NCBI GenBank assembly: GCA_025618425.1
Contig: CM046851.1
Span: 4,877,024-4,941,023 of the forward strand
Length of the DNA stretch: 64,000 nt
Direction of reading: 5' to 3'
DNA from: Heliocidaris tuberculata
Taxonomy: Eukaryota; Echinodermata; Echinoidea; Camarodonta; Echinometridae
The notes under the pieces are model-generated. The model was not told the origin of the DNA and ran no database searches. It was given only the letters and a program-made list of their open reading frames with translations. Shown here piece after piece: positions 1-10,824 of the stretch. How positions within the stretch are numbered: position 1 is the stretch's first letter; the number at the start of each line of letters is the position of its first letter. A program made the position numbers and the translations under genes.

Positions 1-149
1 ACGCGGATAACTTTACAAGCCAGACGACACTCGGGGTCAAGTCAATGCTAATTGCTTTCAACAAGATGGGCTCTCTTCCTGGCCCGGAGCCTTTTCGTAA
101 ATTTCCTGAAGAGGTTACCTTATTGTTTACCACACGTCATCTTGAGTAG
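1..149 (+). CDS. Possible 3'-terminal coding exon of an unrecognised gene (partial)
   Basis: The frame starting at base 3 is open for 48 codons and ends in TAG at 147-149; the other two + frames hit stops early. The peptide ends in LLFTTRHLE and contains GSLPGPEPFRKFPEEV, a mixed composition unlike the low-complexity ORFs elsewhere. Its GC content is clearly higher than the AT-rich stretch that follows, and an AATAAA lies about 206 bases downstream. This fits the last exon of a + strand gene whose body is left of the window. I do not recognise the protein family and see no domain in so short a piece. The upstream splice acceptor would be outside the window. Alternative: the tail after AATAAA carries CAAT repeats like the retrotransposon tails near 18.4 and 27.8 kb, so this could be the 3' end of a retroelement. 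Confidence 0.45.
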   Translation, partial: ADNFTSQTTLGVKSMLIAFNKMGSLPGPEPFRKFPEEVTLLFTTRHLE

Positions 150-372
150 TTGTAATGGAAGTATATTTTGAGAGAAACTAGATTAAATATGCATTTCACT
201 TCCAATCTTCCATGTTATAAAAGATAATTATGTGAATGTTATATTTATTCTTGGGAACCCACACAAACAAGCTATGCTTTCCAGTAGGTTCCTTTTTTAT
301 GTCATGATTTTGTACTTTGTAAATCATATTGTTTTGTATTTGGAAATGAAATGAAATAAACCTTGCATCAAT
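150..372 (+). terminator. Probable 3' UTR and polyadenylation signal
   Basis: AT-rich sequence follows the TAG at 147-149 and leads to AATAAA at 355-360, with a likely cleavage site near CCTTGCATCAATC (361-373). The (CAAT)3 just after it could instead be a LINE or SINE tail. Confidence 0.45.
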
Positions 373-1085
373 CAATCAATGAAACAAAAGTCAATGCTGG
401 ACTGTTTATCGTCTAGATGAGCTTTCGGACAAACAAACTGACAAGAAGTTCACGGTTTTTCTTTGAAGAGCACACCTCACGCGCTCTAGTGCTTGACATG
501 GGGTCGGGACAACTGGCCTGACATCCTTTCTTTCTTTCCTTAAGTTTTTCGACAGATATCATTTCTGTGTAATCATTAATATTCCGTGTAAGTTTGGTCT
601 GACTGAGTGAAATTGTATCTTTCGTCATTACACGAAGGCTATAGGCCCTAACTTTAAAAGGTAGGTTCGCCTTGACATTGCGTTGATAAGCAGATAAAAC
701 GGGTCAGTGAAAGATTAAATACAAATGATAGCGAATAAGGAAGTTCGTTTTTGTCGGGGCAACTTCATTCCAATTAACGCTGGGTTGCTACGCTCTCATG
801 CGAATTTTCCAGTAAAATGCATTTTTGAGGGGTGAAATGCAAAAATCTACCGCTCTCTCGCTTTGTTTTCTTGCTTTTAGTTATTTATGAAACTCTGGCT
901 AGCAATAGCTGGTTAAGTATATCAAACTTATTTTCACGTAATGCCATAAGTCCTTAATTTAACTGGTTTATATTTTTGAGCTGATAAGTTTGGGCCAATT
1001 TCATTGTTTGCTATCAGGCGCCATAATTCCTAGATATGCCCCTCAGACAAATTTTATGTAATATTAAATGTTCTATTTCGATTGC
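373..1085. other. Unannotated AT-rich intergenic sequence
   Basis: I see no gene, RNA or repeat structure here. The short ORFs have no coding character. Confidence 0.4.
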
Positions 1086-1135
1086 GTATTATTATTATTA
1101 TTATTATAATTATTATTATTATTATTATTATTATC

Positions 1136-1200
<65 letters not shown>

Positions 1201-1223
1201 CATCATCATTATTATCATTATTA

Positions 1224-1276
<53 letters not shown>

Positions 1277-1277
1277 G
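1086..1277. repeat. (ATT)n microsatellite, about 190 bp
   Basis: An almost pure ATT/TTA trinucleotide array with scattered ATC interruptions. It produces artefactual poly-Ile and poly-Tyr frames on both strands. It could be the expanded tail of a retroposon, since the LINE 3' ends at 21.0 and 40.7 kb also carry AAT/ATT tails. Confidence 0.95.
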
Positions 1278-1297
1278 ACAAAAAAGAAAGAAGAAGA

Positions 1298-1440
1298 AGC
1301 CTAAGGAGCGTCTACCTGTCGAAAAAATGATGTTGGGTTTCGCATCCATCCCAGGTGGATGACTGAAGACTGCGTTTTATTTTTACGTGCCCTTTCCCAT
1401 GTTTCAGAGACACAGACTAGGGTACATTGGAAAAACACTC
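1298..1440 (+). mobile_element. Degenerate tRNA-derived SINE copy
   Basis: The stretch AGCGTCTACCTGTCGAA, a decayed B box (GGTTTCGCATCC) and CCAGGTGGATGACTGAAG, followed by an ACGTGCCC block, align with the better SINE at 4032-4190. The A box is missing or mutated, so this is an old, 5'-damaged copy. Confidence 0.65.
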
Positions 1441-1544
1441 CATCCCTCGGACAGGACGTAAACTACAGGCTGTGATGTACATCTTTTCAACTCATGAAAT
1501 GATTATAAAGGGCGAGACACATTTCATACAGAAAATTCTGCTTT

Positions 1545-2060
1545 TGACGCATCCCGTTATTTTCTACATGAATTGATCTCATTCTCCCACTGGAAAAGCC
1601 CGGCTCATACCAGGCTTGATTTGCTGTTAGAACTGCGTCAATGACTTGTATGAGAGAGTGATATCGTTTGAAAAGTGATTGCAGAATGAAGAGTGCAACA
1701 ATACTTTTAAAAAAATGGCTTATGGGGGAATTGCCTTCACAGGCTCGATTAGCGCAAGTACTGACACAATCGAAATGTCGCCGCGTGTGAGCAGGGGTTA
1801 TCCCATCAAGTCAGACCATTTAAAAACACAGTACATAGGCAACGCATCTTGTATAAACTGTCCTAATGCTTGTTACACACGATTAGTCATTTTGTCTTAA
1901 GCAGGACGTACTGCGTCAGCGACTATAGAGCAGTCCCTGAAGCCGCATGTGAGTATGACATCGTGCAAACAATAATTGCAAATGATGAATATCTTGGCTA
2001 ATTACCTTCACAGGCTTGATTAACGCAGGTATTAACGCCATCGAAGAGACGACTAGTGTC
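1545..2060. repeat. Degenerate direct repeats sharing a CAGGCTTGATT core
   Basis: Three related blocks near 1610, 1740 and 2010 each carry a variant of CAGGCT(T/C)GATT followed by a GCAAGTACTGAC-like or CGCAGGTATTAACG-like stretch; two are preceded by AATTGCCTTCACAGG or ATTACCTTCACAGG. The reverse complement of the core recurs at 3058-3080, inside the hairpin at 3006-3240. They look like remnants of one repeat family. No coding content is supported. Confidence 0.45.
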
Positions 2061-2755
2061 CAATGGCCCACATTAATTGAGCAGAAAGAGCATAAATCTC
2101 TGCACCCATCGTGTCTATATTTGTTGCGTTACTATGGAATTTTTCAAAAGGAAAATAAGCAATTAAGTCAGCCACTTGTTGGAAAGTTTAAAATCACTGT
2201 TTTACATTACAAATGGCTTTCTTTTTTTACATTTCGGCATAGTTTCTCTCCATGCATGTTCTTTGTAGATACACGGTGTGTACATGTATATATAGCAATG
2301 AAACAAAAATACCAGTGTTGCCATTTTGAAGAAGAGAACCCGATCGATTCAACCCTTTTAAAATCTTACCTTGAATGGGTAAACATGGTCAGCCCTTACT
2401 ATGACTAATCAAAATCACCTAAAAAGTGTTGGATTGCCTGTGGATGTACATTATCGTGCTTACAAAAAATGGAAATATCGAGTAACTATTGCTTGCTTCA
2501 TTTTGTGTCCATTTTTAGTACATTATACAGGAAATCTTATACTTTAATGGAAGGACGGATTAGGGAATGCCTCGAGGCTTTACAGTATATAGGTCATACT
2601 TTAAAAAAAAAAAATGTAGTTCTGTTTTTATCTGTATCACAGTTTGGTGGACTTATAAAGAATATAATAAATGAGAAAGCAGTAAGTCAAAATTTATTTT
2701 TTCAATTTGTTAAATGTTTGCTGTCAGATAAAGAGTGCTAGTTTTGTAGAGTGAG
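2061..2755. other. Intergenic sequence without recognisable features
   Basis: Two ORFs of 130 and 90 codons are open here, but they are AT-rich, show no family features and have no splice or promoter context. I treat them as chance ORFs. Confidence 0.4.
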
Positions 2756-2763
2756 AGAGAGGG

Positions 2764-2801
<38 letters not shown>

Positions 2802-2811
2802 GGGGGGGGGG
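2756..2811. repeat. (GA)n microsatellite followed by a poly-G run
   Basis: GAGA repeats from about 2751 to 2796 run into GTGGAGGGGGGGGGG. Confidence 0.9.
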
Positions 2812-3005
2812 GTAGTCTTCATGTTTCTGAACTCAAGCCAGTCCAATTCGGTTGCTTGCAGTTCAGGCAAGGTAAACGCAAAATTGATCTGTATCTATAT
2901 AGGTGTTGATAGGCAAATTGAAGAAATAGCACATTGAAGGCCGTTTTATTACTATAACCACCTGCTTAGGAAATGGGAATAAATAATGACAACTCTTGTG
3001 GTGAA

Positions 3006-3240
3006 TAATGCCCGTTGTAGTGCACGAGGCATCATTTCGATTTCGTTATTACCTGCTCCAACCAAACCTGTGAAGGCAATATCCAGTATATCAGTAATAC
3101 AGCGAAATGTTTACAGTGTTCATTTCGCAGTCACTCTTTGAACGACGTCACTCTCACGAGGAGAATCAAAGACAGCAACATAATTTCACTGACGCCGTCC
3201 TGCGTCAGGTAAAAATGATGCCTCACGTGCTACGGGCTTT
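3006..3240. repeat. Imperfect inverted repeat (possible MITE)
   Basis: The left end (CCCGTTGTAGTGCACGAGG, then CATCATTT) is matched on the other strand by the right end (AGCCCGTAGCACGTGAGG, then CATCATTT). The ends are about 230 bp apart, so the segment can fold as a decayed hairpin. No clear target duplication is seen. Confidence 0.5.
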
Positions 3241-4031
3241 AGAGAATTAGATGTGATTTATATCATGAAGTTGCTTGAGGGGGAAAGGGGTAATCTGGAC
3301 ATGGTTTTTTATTAACGCTTTATTGATACAGAACCAAAGAAATTCATGAAGTGGCAATTATATCACATTAAAGAACAATCTTATTAGTAACATGATTTCG
3401 TTATTTATAGTGTCGGGGACACGGAAAATCTTAGTGCGCATCCAAAAATTTAATTGCCTGAAATGTTTCTAAATAAAATTTTCGAGTAAAATGGATCTAT
3501 TCTGCCTGCAAGTCATTTGTAGGTCATATACCGATTTATTCAGAATTAGTCTGAACAATGGCTTCGTTATTGACTTCCTTCTTCAATGGTTTCTCTACTG
3601 GTCTGATCTTGAATTGTAGCCTGTTATTCCTACCTTTTCAATAGATCTCACGCGGTCCATTTTCATATTTTCGGCTTGTTAATCCTGGCTGTGAACCTAT
3701 GTATGCTGACTATTTATACTTAGGCCTATGCTTTTCATGTCCTCGCTTTCATTAGGTAGAAAAAAGCATCAAATATCTTGACAACAGTATTCGTGATGAA
3801 TGAAAATGAATGGTGAAACAAAGTCTATCATGTTAGGTTCTAGGCAACAATTTGCCAAGATTACCATATGTATTATTTCTGCGGACACTGCTCCGACCGT
3901 ATTGCTCCTGAAAGTAGGGAAATGTAGCTAAGTTACATCAAGAATAACTCCTTGGTTACATTTCCATGCTGAAAGCATCATAATTGAAGTGGGTGCGTGT
4001 TCGGAGGTATAATACCACGCATACATTTGAG
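3241..4031. other. Intergenic sequence without recognisable features
   Basis: I see nothing that can be supported in this stretch. Confidence 0.4.
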
Positions 4032-4190
4032 GAGGCTAGTTGGCTCAGTCGGTAAAGCGTCTGCCTGTCGAACCAAACATCGTGGGTTCGAATCCAGCCC
4101 CAGGTGGATGACTGAAGCCTTTGTTGTGTGCTTACGTGCCCCTACCTTGTTTTATCAGGGAGGTGAAAGAGCACCTCCCTGGTTTTATAG
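4032..4190 (+). mobile_element. tRNA-derived SINE with A and B boxes
   Basis: A polymerase III A box, TGGCTCAGTCGG (4041-4052), and a B box, GGTTCGAATCC (4085-4095), are present. After the tRNA-like head comes a non-tRNA body with CCAGGTGGATGACTGAAG and TTACGTGCCCC, shared with the copy at 1298-1440. It is not a functional tRNA gene: the region between the boxes does not give a proper anticodon arm, and the acceptor stem is absent. Confidence 0.75.
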
Positions 4191-4358
4191 ACGCAGGTTA
4201 CATATACATACAGATATTTCAACCCTATTTTTCATATGTAATGAAGGATAATTACTGGTTCAGATCAGTCCCATCAGAGAGCAGGAGTTGGTCCCAGTGG
4301 GATTTCATGGGAACTTTATTAGCAGCCCAAGAAACCTCATAACCACTGTAGCTTCGAC

Positions 4359-4509
4359 CAGGGCCCGTCTTATAAAAGAGTTGCGATAGATTACAAATAA
4401 TTTTCAACTCATCAATCGCAACTCTGTACAAAAAGATAGGAGATGCGATTGATATCAATTGTAAATTATTTGTAATCAGTCGCAACTCTATTTCTTAGAC
4501 GGGGCCCAG
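4359..4509. mobile_element. Palindromic MITE, CAGGGCCCGTCTTATAA family, copy 1
   Basis: This 151 bp segment starts CAGGGCCCGTCTTATAA and ends in the reverse complement of that motif (TAGACGGGGCCCAG at its right edge). GAGTTGCGA / TCGCAACTC repeats lie inside. A second member is at 15602-15735. No convincing target duplication is visible. Confidence 0.75.
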
Positions 4510-4698
4510 GTTTGAAGGTAGTGTTAGTTGCAGCCCCTGTAAAGAGAAAAAAGTGCTGAAAAATACCCCTTCATATTTTCAGGAAGTCAAGGAGATTGTA
4601 TGAACTAGTCAAGACACAAGTTATAATGGTGCCATTGCTAGCACTTCTTTTTTTTCGTGATATTTTGATTTCTCATTTTTAACACATTAGCCTATGTA

Positions 4699-7298
4699 GT
4701 CCGGGTTATAATTGAGCGAGGTGCCACCTGGAGAGGTAGAAATTCTCATGTGGTTTTTCTAGAACAGTTTTTCATGCTGAACAAGAATATATGAGGTAAA
4801 CAGGCTGTATCCTGAACCTTTTCCCGTGAGGGCGCTTTTTTCAAAATGGCCGCCAAAAATTCATAAAAAGTGACTATGTGGTATAAATAAATAACAATGA
4901 CACATGTTTAACCACTTTTTGCATTCGTTTTTATTACAGTTATTCCCAAACAAGCTACGATTGTATTCCAGACTCTAAAAAGCGGTATTAAGTGAGGGCG
5001 CTCTTCAAAATGGCCTCCAAAATCATAGATAAAGTGTATATATTTGTTAATAAACATTTAAGAGGCCGCGAATTGGGCATATTTTGCATTAATTGTGATG
5101 AGAGTTATTCACAAAGTATCTACATGTGTACCGTACATTTTATAAAGAGTTAAAAAGGTGAGGGCGCTCTTCAAAATGGCCGCCAATAATCCTATATAAT
5201 GGGTGTGGTCCTGTGTGTGTTAAAAACATCAATGAGGTACAATTTTACCTTTTTGCATTGGTTTTGATAAAGCTTTTCAAAATAATCTTTATTTGGGACA
5301 AATAATCTGTTCTGAGGTTTAAGAAAATTGGAGCACTTTTGAAAATTGCCTCCCCCCCCCCAAAAAAAAAAATCTTGATAATGACTTAAAAATGTATCAG
5401 TAACAGTGCATAGAAAGTACCTTGAAATGTGAATACACTTTTGTGATGGAATTCTTTGTAATTATTTGAGGATGCTCTGTGGTGTTCACATTCACTCTAA
5501 CAATCACAAATGAAATTATATTTTGAATAAAAGTCATAAATTTGTTATTTTCTGTTTACTACACGATGACAGAAATACATTTTCAACTCTTTATTCTTTC
5601 ATTATTCTCTGAACGGTTTCTATCTTCATGTAGGCTATTCAAGATTACATGAAAAGAGCCCTCTCCCAGTTCCCCTTAACCTGAGATTTTTGCAGAAGTT
5701 AAAGTACCTTTAATTGTTTTATCTCAAAGATTTTCAAGTTCTGTCAAAGCATTATTCAGGTTTTCGTTGGAAAGTTGTTTTGATTCTCGTTTTTGTTTTG
5801 TTGCATTTGCTGTTGTTGATTCCTTATATAGAAATATTGCTAATTTCATCAAAGATTTCATAATGCTAATTCAATTATTGTTTTTTATTTCAAGACACAG
5901 TATCAGATCTTAGTCTGAGTTTATTCAGTTTGTTTACATTAATCATTCAATAACACTTGATGTAAGTTTATTCCAGCTCTTTGTCTTGACTGGACTTTTT
6001 GGTGAGTGCATTCATATTTCCTTTTACATTACTAATAACCCTACATTTTTTTAAAATTTGGTAACACGTTACACCAATCGAGTGGTTTTCGAGCATGCAG
6101 TACTGTTCTGTTTTGTTTAATGAAAATTATTCATTTATTATATTATTTGATATATCTTAATGTAACATACTTTTCCCTCTACATGTAATGTTCCATGAAG
6201 GTTGTAAACAATAAATAAAAAATACTCAAACAAGATATGAAGAGTTTGTTCGCAAAAAAAAAAAAAAAATGATTAGTGAATTTTTAAGAAATTTAGATAT
6301 TTGCAATTAAAGATCAAGAAAAAAAAAGGTCTATGCTGCTTTTGATCAATAAATTCTAAATATACCTTTATATTTGATAAAAAAATATATTATTTGAAAG
6401 GTATCATCTTTTTACTACGAGATTAATAACTTTATATAATTCTAAAAATGAACTTAGCCGGCAGTATCCATGGTGAAAGTACATGAAATACATAATGATG
6501 GTCATGAGGGTGACACAAGGTATAGAAGTAAACTCAAGCAGAGAATAGAAAGATGGTGTGGAGATGATGTTATCAAATTTGTAGCAATTGATTGCATAAC
6601 TCCTGAAATCATAATCAATGCAAAGGGTCTTTTCAGTGATCATATAGAAACAACTTATCAAAATCTAATTCACCGTACATACGCTTTTGTCACACATGTA
6701 GATTCTTTTCAAATAACTTTATTCAAAACTAATGCAAAAGGGGGTCAAATATGATCATTAATGTTTCTTTTTGTTAACTTACACAGGCTCATACCCTTTA
6801 CATGGGATGTTAGCGGCCATTTTGAAGAGCGCCCTCACCTTTTTAACTCTTTATAAAATGTATGGTACACATGTAGATACTTTGTACATAACTCTCATCA
6901 CAATAAATGCAAAATATGCCCAATTCGCGGCCTCTTAAATGTTTATTAACAAATATATACACTTTATCTATGATTTTGGAGGCCATTTTGAAGAGCGCCC
7001 TCACTTTATACCGCTTTTTTAGATTCTGGAATACAATCGTAGCTTGTTTGGGAATAAATGTAATAAAAACGAATGCAAAAAGTGGTTAAACATGTGTCAT
7101 TGTTATTTATTTAACCTACATAGTCACTTTATATGAATTTTTGGCGGCCATTTTGAAAAAAGCGCCCTCACGGGAAAAGGTTCAGGATACAGCCTGTTTA
7201 CCTCATATATTCTTGTTCAGCATGAAAAACTGGTCTAGAAAAACCACATGAGAATTTCTACCTCTCCAGGTGGCACCTCGCTCAATTATAACCCGGAC
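4699..7298. mobile_element. 2.6 kb non-autonomous DNA transposon with about 600 bp inverted repeats
   Basis: The ends are GTCCGGGTTATAATTGAGCG and its exact reverse complement, flanked by TA on both sides (4697-4698, 7299-7300). The arms (about 4699-5310 and 6690-7298) match closely over their length. Each arm contains about 166 bp direct repeats, each marked by GTGAGGGCGCTCTTCAAAA and ATGGCC (left-arm units start at 4826, 4992 and 5158). The 1.4 kb core is AT-rich with one 95-codon ORF and no recognisable transposase. A TA duplication fits a Tc1/mariner-type insertion, but long arms with tandem subrepeats are not diagnostic of any superfamily. Confidence 0.85.
6470..6754 (+). CDS. Small ORF inside the 2.6 kb element, function unknown
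   Basis: An ATG-started ORF of 94 residues begins MVKVHEIHNDGHEGDTRYR, is charged, and has mixed composition (KLKQRIERWCGDDVIKF). Its 3' part runs into the right inverted repeat. It is the only frame in the element whose composition resembles protein. I do not recognise it; it could be a relic of a transposon protein or chance. No splice sites or promoter are evident. Confidence 0.25.
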   Translation: MVKVHEIHNDGHEGDTRYRSKLKQRIERWCGDDVIKFVAIDCITPEIIINAKGLFSDHIETTYQNLIHRTYAFVTHVDSFQITLFKTNAKGGQI

Positions 7299-7300
7299 TA

Positions 7301-7560
7301 ATGGGGAAATAATTACATGTGTGCGACCTGAAGAACCTAAAGTAGCTAACGTTTAGCGTCAATGCCACAGTGTCCCCATTCTCCTGTTAGCTGCAAACAC
7401 TCGGGACTCGATTAGGTTCCTTCTGTATGTGCTTACAAAAAGTCATGGTTGTTTACTGCTTTTGCAGCACTTTTGTAACAAAAAAAAATTAACTCGCTAG
7501 AAATCTAGAAATACAGATATTGATGGTTAATGGCCTAGTCATCTTATTTTCCAAATTTTC
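7301..7560. other. Intergenic sequence without recognisable features
   Basis: Nothing is seen beyond short A runs. Confidence 0.35.
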
Positions 7561-7639
7561 AGGATGATGATGAAATGTTGTCCCCTTCTTTATGCTTCAT
7601 TTTTTAAAAGGATTCTGAGCACTACTATCATTAGAAACA

Positions 7640-8170
7640 GTTTCAGGCGTGGTCATCCAATAAATTTGAGACAAAATACTACCGTCCCCTGCGAAGGTTT
7701 TTTGAAAAGGTGTGTTTTCTTTATTTTTCTTCACAAGGATAAGCCGCTTTTCGTGGACTTCAGCACAGCAATCGAAACCATTCATGAGTTCTCTGTCATG
7801 AAAGAAAGGTTCCTAAAACCATGAAAAGAGATTTTTTTTTAAAGACAAAGTGTTAACAAATATTATGGTGAAAATCCGTACAAGGGTAATTTGGTATATT
7901 TGGACTCCGTCACTGTGATTGAAACCTTTCATGTTTCAAAATGGTTCTGATTTTAAAAGACTAACGAATATCGGTAAAGTAAAAATTCTTTAAAGGGATT
8001 TTTAGTTTTAAAAAAAATTGGACAAAATTGAACCAAAATTAATCTGAAAATCTTCACAAGGATAATTTACTATCAGTGGATGTGAACACAATAATGGAAA
8101 CCTTTTGTGTTTATCAACGATGGTTTTAAAGGGTTAGGAAAATCGGTCAAATAAAATAAATTTTAAATGA
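7640..8170. repeat. Degenerate tandem repeat, about 3 units of 145-180 bp
   Basis: Three blocks carry variants of (T/C)ACAAGGGTAAT followed by TGGA(C/T)...G(A/T)GA...ATTGAAACCTTTCATG-like text, near 7733, 7877 and 8055. The 86-codon ORF at 7564-7824 lies in the first unit. Because neighbouring units do not keep that frame open, I do not call it a gene. Confidence 0.5.
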
Positions 8171-8664
8171 AAAGGTACCGGTATTTTTTTATTTAAAAAA
8201 GACAAACTGTGTCATGTAATGTAAATAATGAAAATATGGCCTATTGAGTTTTTATGCGAACGTCCTTGGGAAGAGGTGGATAATTCAGTATGTTGTTTTA
8301 CTCTCCAATAAATCGTAACGACACTTGACCTGGGAAAACGGGTCAGGAGCTGGCAGCTGGCCTGTAATAAATGCTAAAAAAATTGCTTTACCTACCTTTA
8401 TTTAGCATACAGTGGGAAACCTGATGGCGAATATGGAAAAGTCTTGAATTTCAAGTCGGATCCGGCCCCTGGCTGTATGAACGTGTCAGTTACTCTATTT
8501 AGTTTACTTTTAGTTTCAGTTCAATCTATTCCTCTATAAGCAAACATTATGAAAAATACATATAAGGTTTCGATTCTTGCCAACTTAACTCAGCGGCAAG
8601 AGGCTGTACAAGTGTTGTTTACTGATTAAAGGTACTGCATCAGTATGGTAGAAATGGGACAACT

Positions 8665-8804
8665 GGGGGGCGTTTCATCAAAGGACTTGTCAGATATTTT
8701 ATCCGACAAATTTGCTCTCAGCCAATCAGATGCAAGAATTTCAGTAGCTTATAACAGTTGTCGGATAAAATATCCGACAACTTCCTTTCATGAAACGCTC
8801 CCCC
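8665..8804. mobile_element. Fold-back MITE, GTTTCAT(A/C)AAA family
   Basis: The left end GGGGGCGTTTCATCAAAG and right end CTTTCATGAAACGCTCCCC are inverted. Inside, TTGTCGGATAAAATATCCGA and its complement flank a conserved core (CAGCCAATCAGATGCAAG, then TTTCAGTAGCTTATAAC) that recurs at 24005, 28255 and 47480. Confidence 0.75.
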
Positions 8805-9013
8805 GAAAACCATCTTGTAAAATTGTCGTTACGTCGCTTACGTGGGCCTGTTTGTGTATGAGGGTGTGTGAGAGTGGGTAATATTAAGAATGGTGCATGG
8901 AGTACTTTCATTTGTGATATATTTTCAGTTGTTAAAAAAGTACACTAACTAAATTTCAAAATTCACAAACAGCTAGGAATTGGTCTAGCGGTAACTCCAC
9001 GGGCAGTTCTTTG
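8805..9013. other. Short intergenic stretch without features
   Basis: Nothing supportable is seen. Confidence 0.3.
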
Positions 9014-9021
9014 TATTCGCC

Positions 9022-9800
9022 CGGGGGGGGGGGGGGGCCACTCAGGTATATTGGTGTACACATGCGTGTCCATGGATTTAAAAAAATGCCCCCTAAACAA
9101 GTTTCATACTTTGGTGAAAAAGACACCCCTTAACAAGGATTTCGCGTGCCTTTTTTCGTAAAAATTACCCCTTAACGAGGATTCTGCGTGTTTTTTCATA
9201 AAAATTACCCCCCTAAACAGGTTTGATTGAAATATTACCCCCTAAACAAGTTTGTCTTAAATATTACTCCCTAAACAAGATTAACTTAACCAACATAAAA
9301 AATACACCACTTGAATTCAAGATCACCTTTTGCAAACTGACATATTCTTCACCTTTGGTGGATAAATTCTTCACACAAGGCAAACAAAATAAACTGCACA
9401 TATAGAAACTGCTGTTGGTTAAATTACAAATGTTATTACATGTATTTACTTCAGTTATGTAGGACAGGTTTCAAACTGTGTACTCCGTTAGGTTTAATAC
9501 ACGATCATCATTTGCTTACTTTTGAAAAACCGTTCATAGGGCGTTCAAGTTCCTGAAAATCGAACTAAAAATGTTTTGTTCGTACCATTGCCGCCGGAAT
9601 GAAAATGACCCCCTTAACGCGTTTGGCAGCATTCCGTTCAGCACCCCCTTTTTGTTGAAAATCGGCGTTTTCGGACCCCTTAACACGTAACGCGCGTTAC
9701 GCGTCCTGGATGGAAAAAAAAGACCCCTTTTTACGCGTTTTTTTTGGACGCGCATGTGTACACCAATATACCTGAGTGGCCCCCCCCCCCCCCCCCGGGG
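9022..9800. mobile_element. 779 bp hAT-like MITE with 8 bp target duplication
   Basis: Both ends carry a G/C run followed by CCACTCAGGTATATTGGTGT in inverted orientation. The 8 bp TATTCGCC occurs immediately outside on each side (9014-9021 and 9801-9808). An 8 bp duplication is typical of hAT elements. The interior holds degenerate short repeats of a CCCCCTAAACAAG type (left half) and CCCCTTAACGCG type (right half). There is no transposase, so it is non-autonomous. Confidence 0.85.
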
Positions 9801-10054
9801 TATTCGCCTACAAACTGCTGGTGTCGGCATGGAAAATCTATGTCGCCATGTCGCAATAAAATTGACGCCGATGTCGACATGTGTCGACATCTGGACATGA
9901 GTCAAACAAGTCTAAACTCGGGTCGCTCCCGTAGTGACCGTACACTATTAAACCAGAGTTACCCGACACAAATTCACAAGAGCTTTACATGGAATACATG
10001 CACTATGTCCTCACGGGCTCACACTCGCAGTCATACTCACTTACAGTTCTCAAA

Positions 10055-10575
10055 GGGTGTGTTTATCGTTTTCTAGAAATTAGAAAAGGGTACTTGATTC
10101 GCGAATAGAGTCGCGGATACGATCGCGCCCATGAATGCGGTTTCTCAGGATGCCGTGTTTATCGTCGCGACTCAAAACTGGGATAGCCCGTTGCTTTGCA
10201 TCGCGCAGGATCCAGCTAAATGACCTAGGAAGTAAAGGTCAATTCCGGCGCGCGCCTTTTCAGCACGTGTACTGTGCTGTTTAGTTAGCTAGTAGGCTAG
10301 TAGGCGCGCGCTTTTGTCCTAACCGGAAACGGGAGTGTGAAGTTGCGAAATGTATTCGCGAATCAAATCGCGTTGTGTTTATCGCCGGTACTAGAGTCGC
10401 GTATCTGGCTCAAACGGTAATCAAATCCTACCTTTTTGCGGGACTCAAGTCTGGTAGGCTAATGAGGTAATCAAGTCGCATTCGTGTTTATCGAGGGTTA
10501 CGGCCGCTAACTGGTAAGCTAATCAGGGACTTGAGTCGCCGATTAGAAGGTAGAATCGCCCCGATAAACACACCC
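10055..10575 (+). mobile_element. 521 bp Harbinger-like MITE, left copy
   Basis: It begins GGGTGTGTTTATCG and ends CGATAAACACACCC. GTGTTTATCG also occurs three more times inside, so the element contains internal copies of its own terminus. It is CpG-rich (CGCGCGCC, TCGCGAAT) compared with its surroundings. Nearly the same sequence lies inverted at 10825-11346. The flanking triplets (AAA / TCA) do not match. Confidence 0.85.
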
Positions 10576-10824
10576 TCATACTGTCAACTATTTGCCCCAA
10601 AATTTGTTTTGTATGATCCAATTTATCAAGCATTAATGAAAGTCATGCGGTGCGAGTCAGCTACTGTCGCATATCTAGGCATGTACATGTACGTAATGTC
10701 GCGTAATGTATACCGGTCGCAGCTAGATACGCAGCGATCGTGTCGCGCGCGCGCGCTGCTAATGCGTATGTGAAACAAATCACGTACGCGAGCACGACGC
10801 CACGGCGAGGTACATGTAAACCTA
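10576..10824. other. Spacer between the two inverted MITEs
   Basis: About 250 bp of CpG-rich sequence with a GCGCGCGCGC run (10746-10755), and no repeat shared with the arms. It is the loop of the large palindrome. Confidence 0.6.

Noticed and set aside
1036..1330. Three ORFs rich in Ile or Tyr on both strands
   Set aside because: They are translations of the (ATT)n microsatellite.
4032..4110. Functional tRNA gene
   Set aside because: A and B boxes are present but the anticodon arm and acceptor stem do not fold, and a SINE body follows.
9070..9300. Telomere-like CCCTAA repeats
   Set aside because: CCCCCTAAACAAG units are irregular, spaced 30-60 bp apart, and internal to a transposon.
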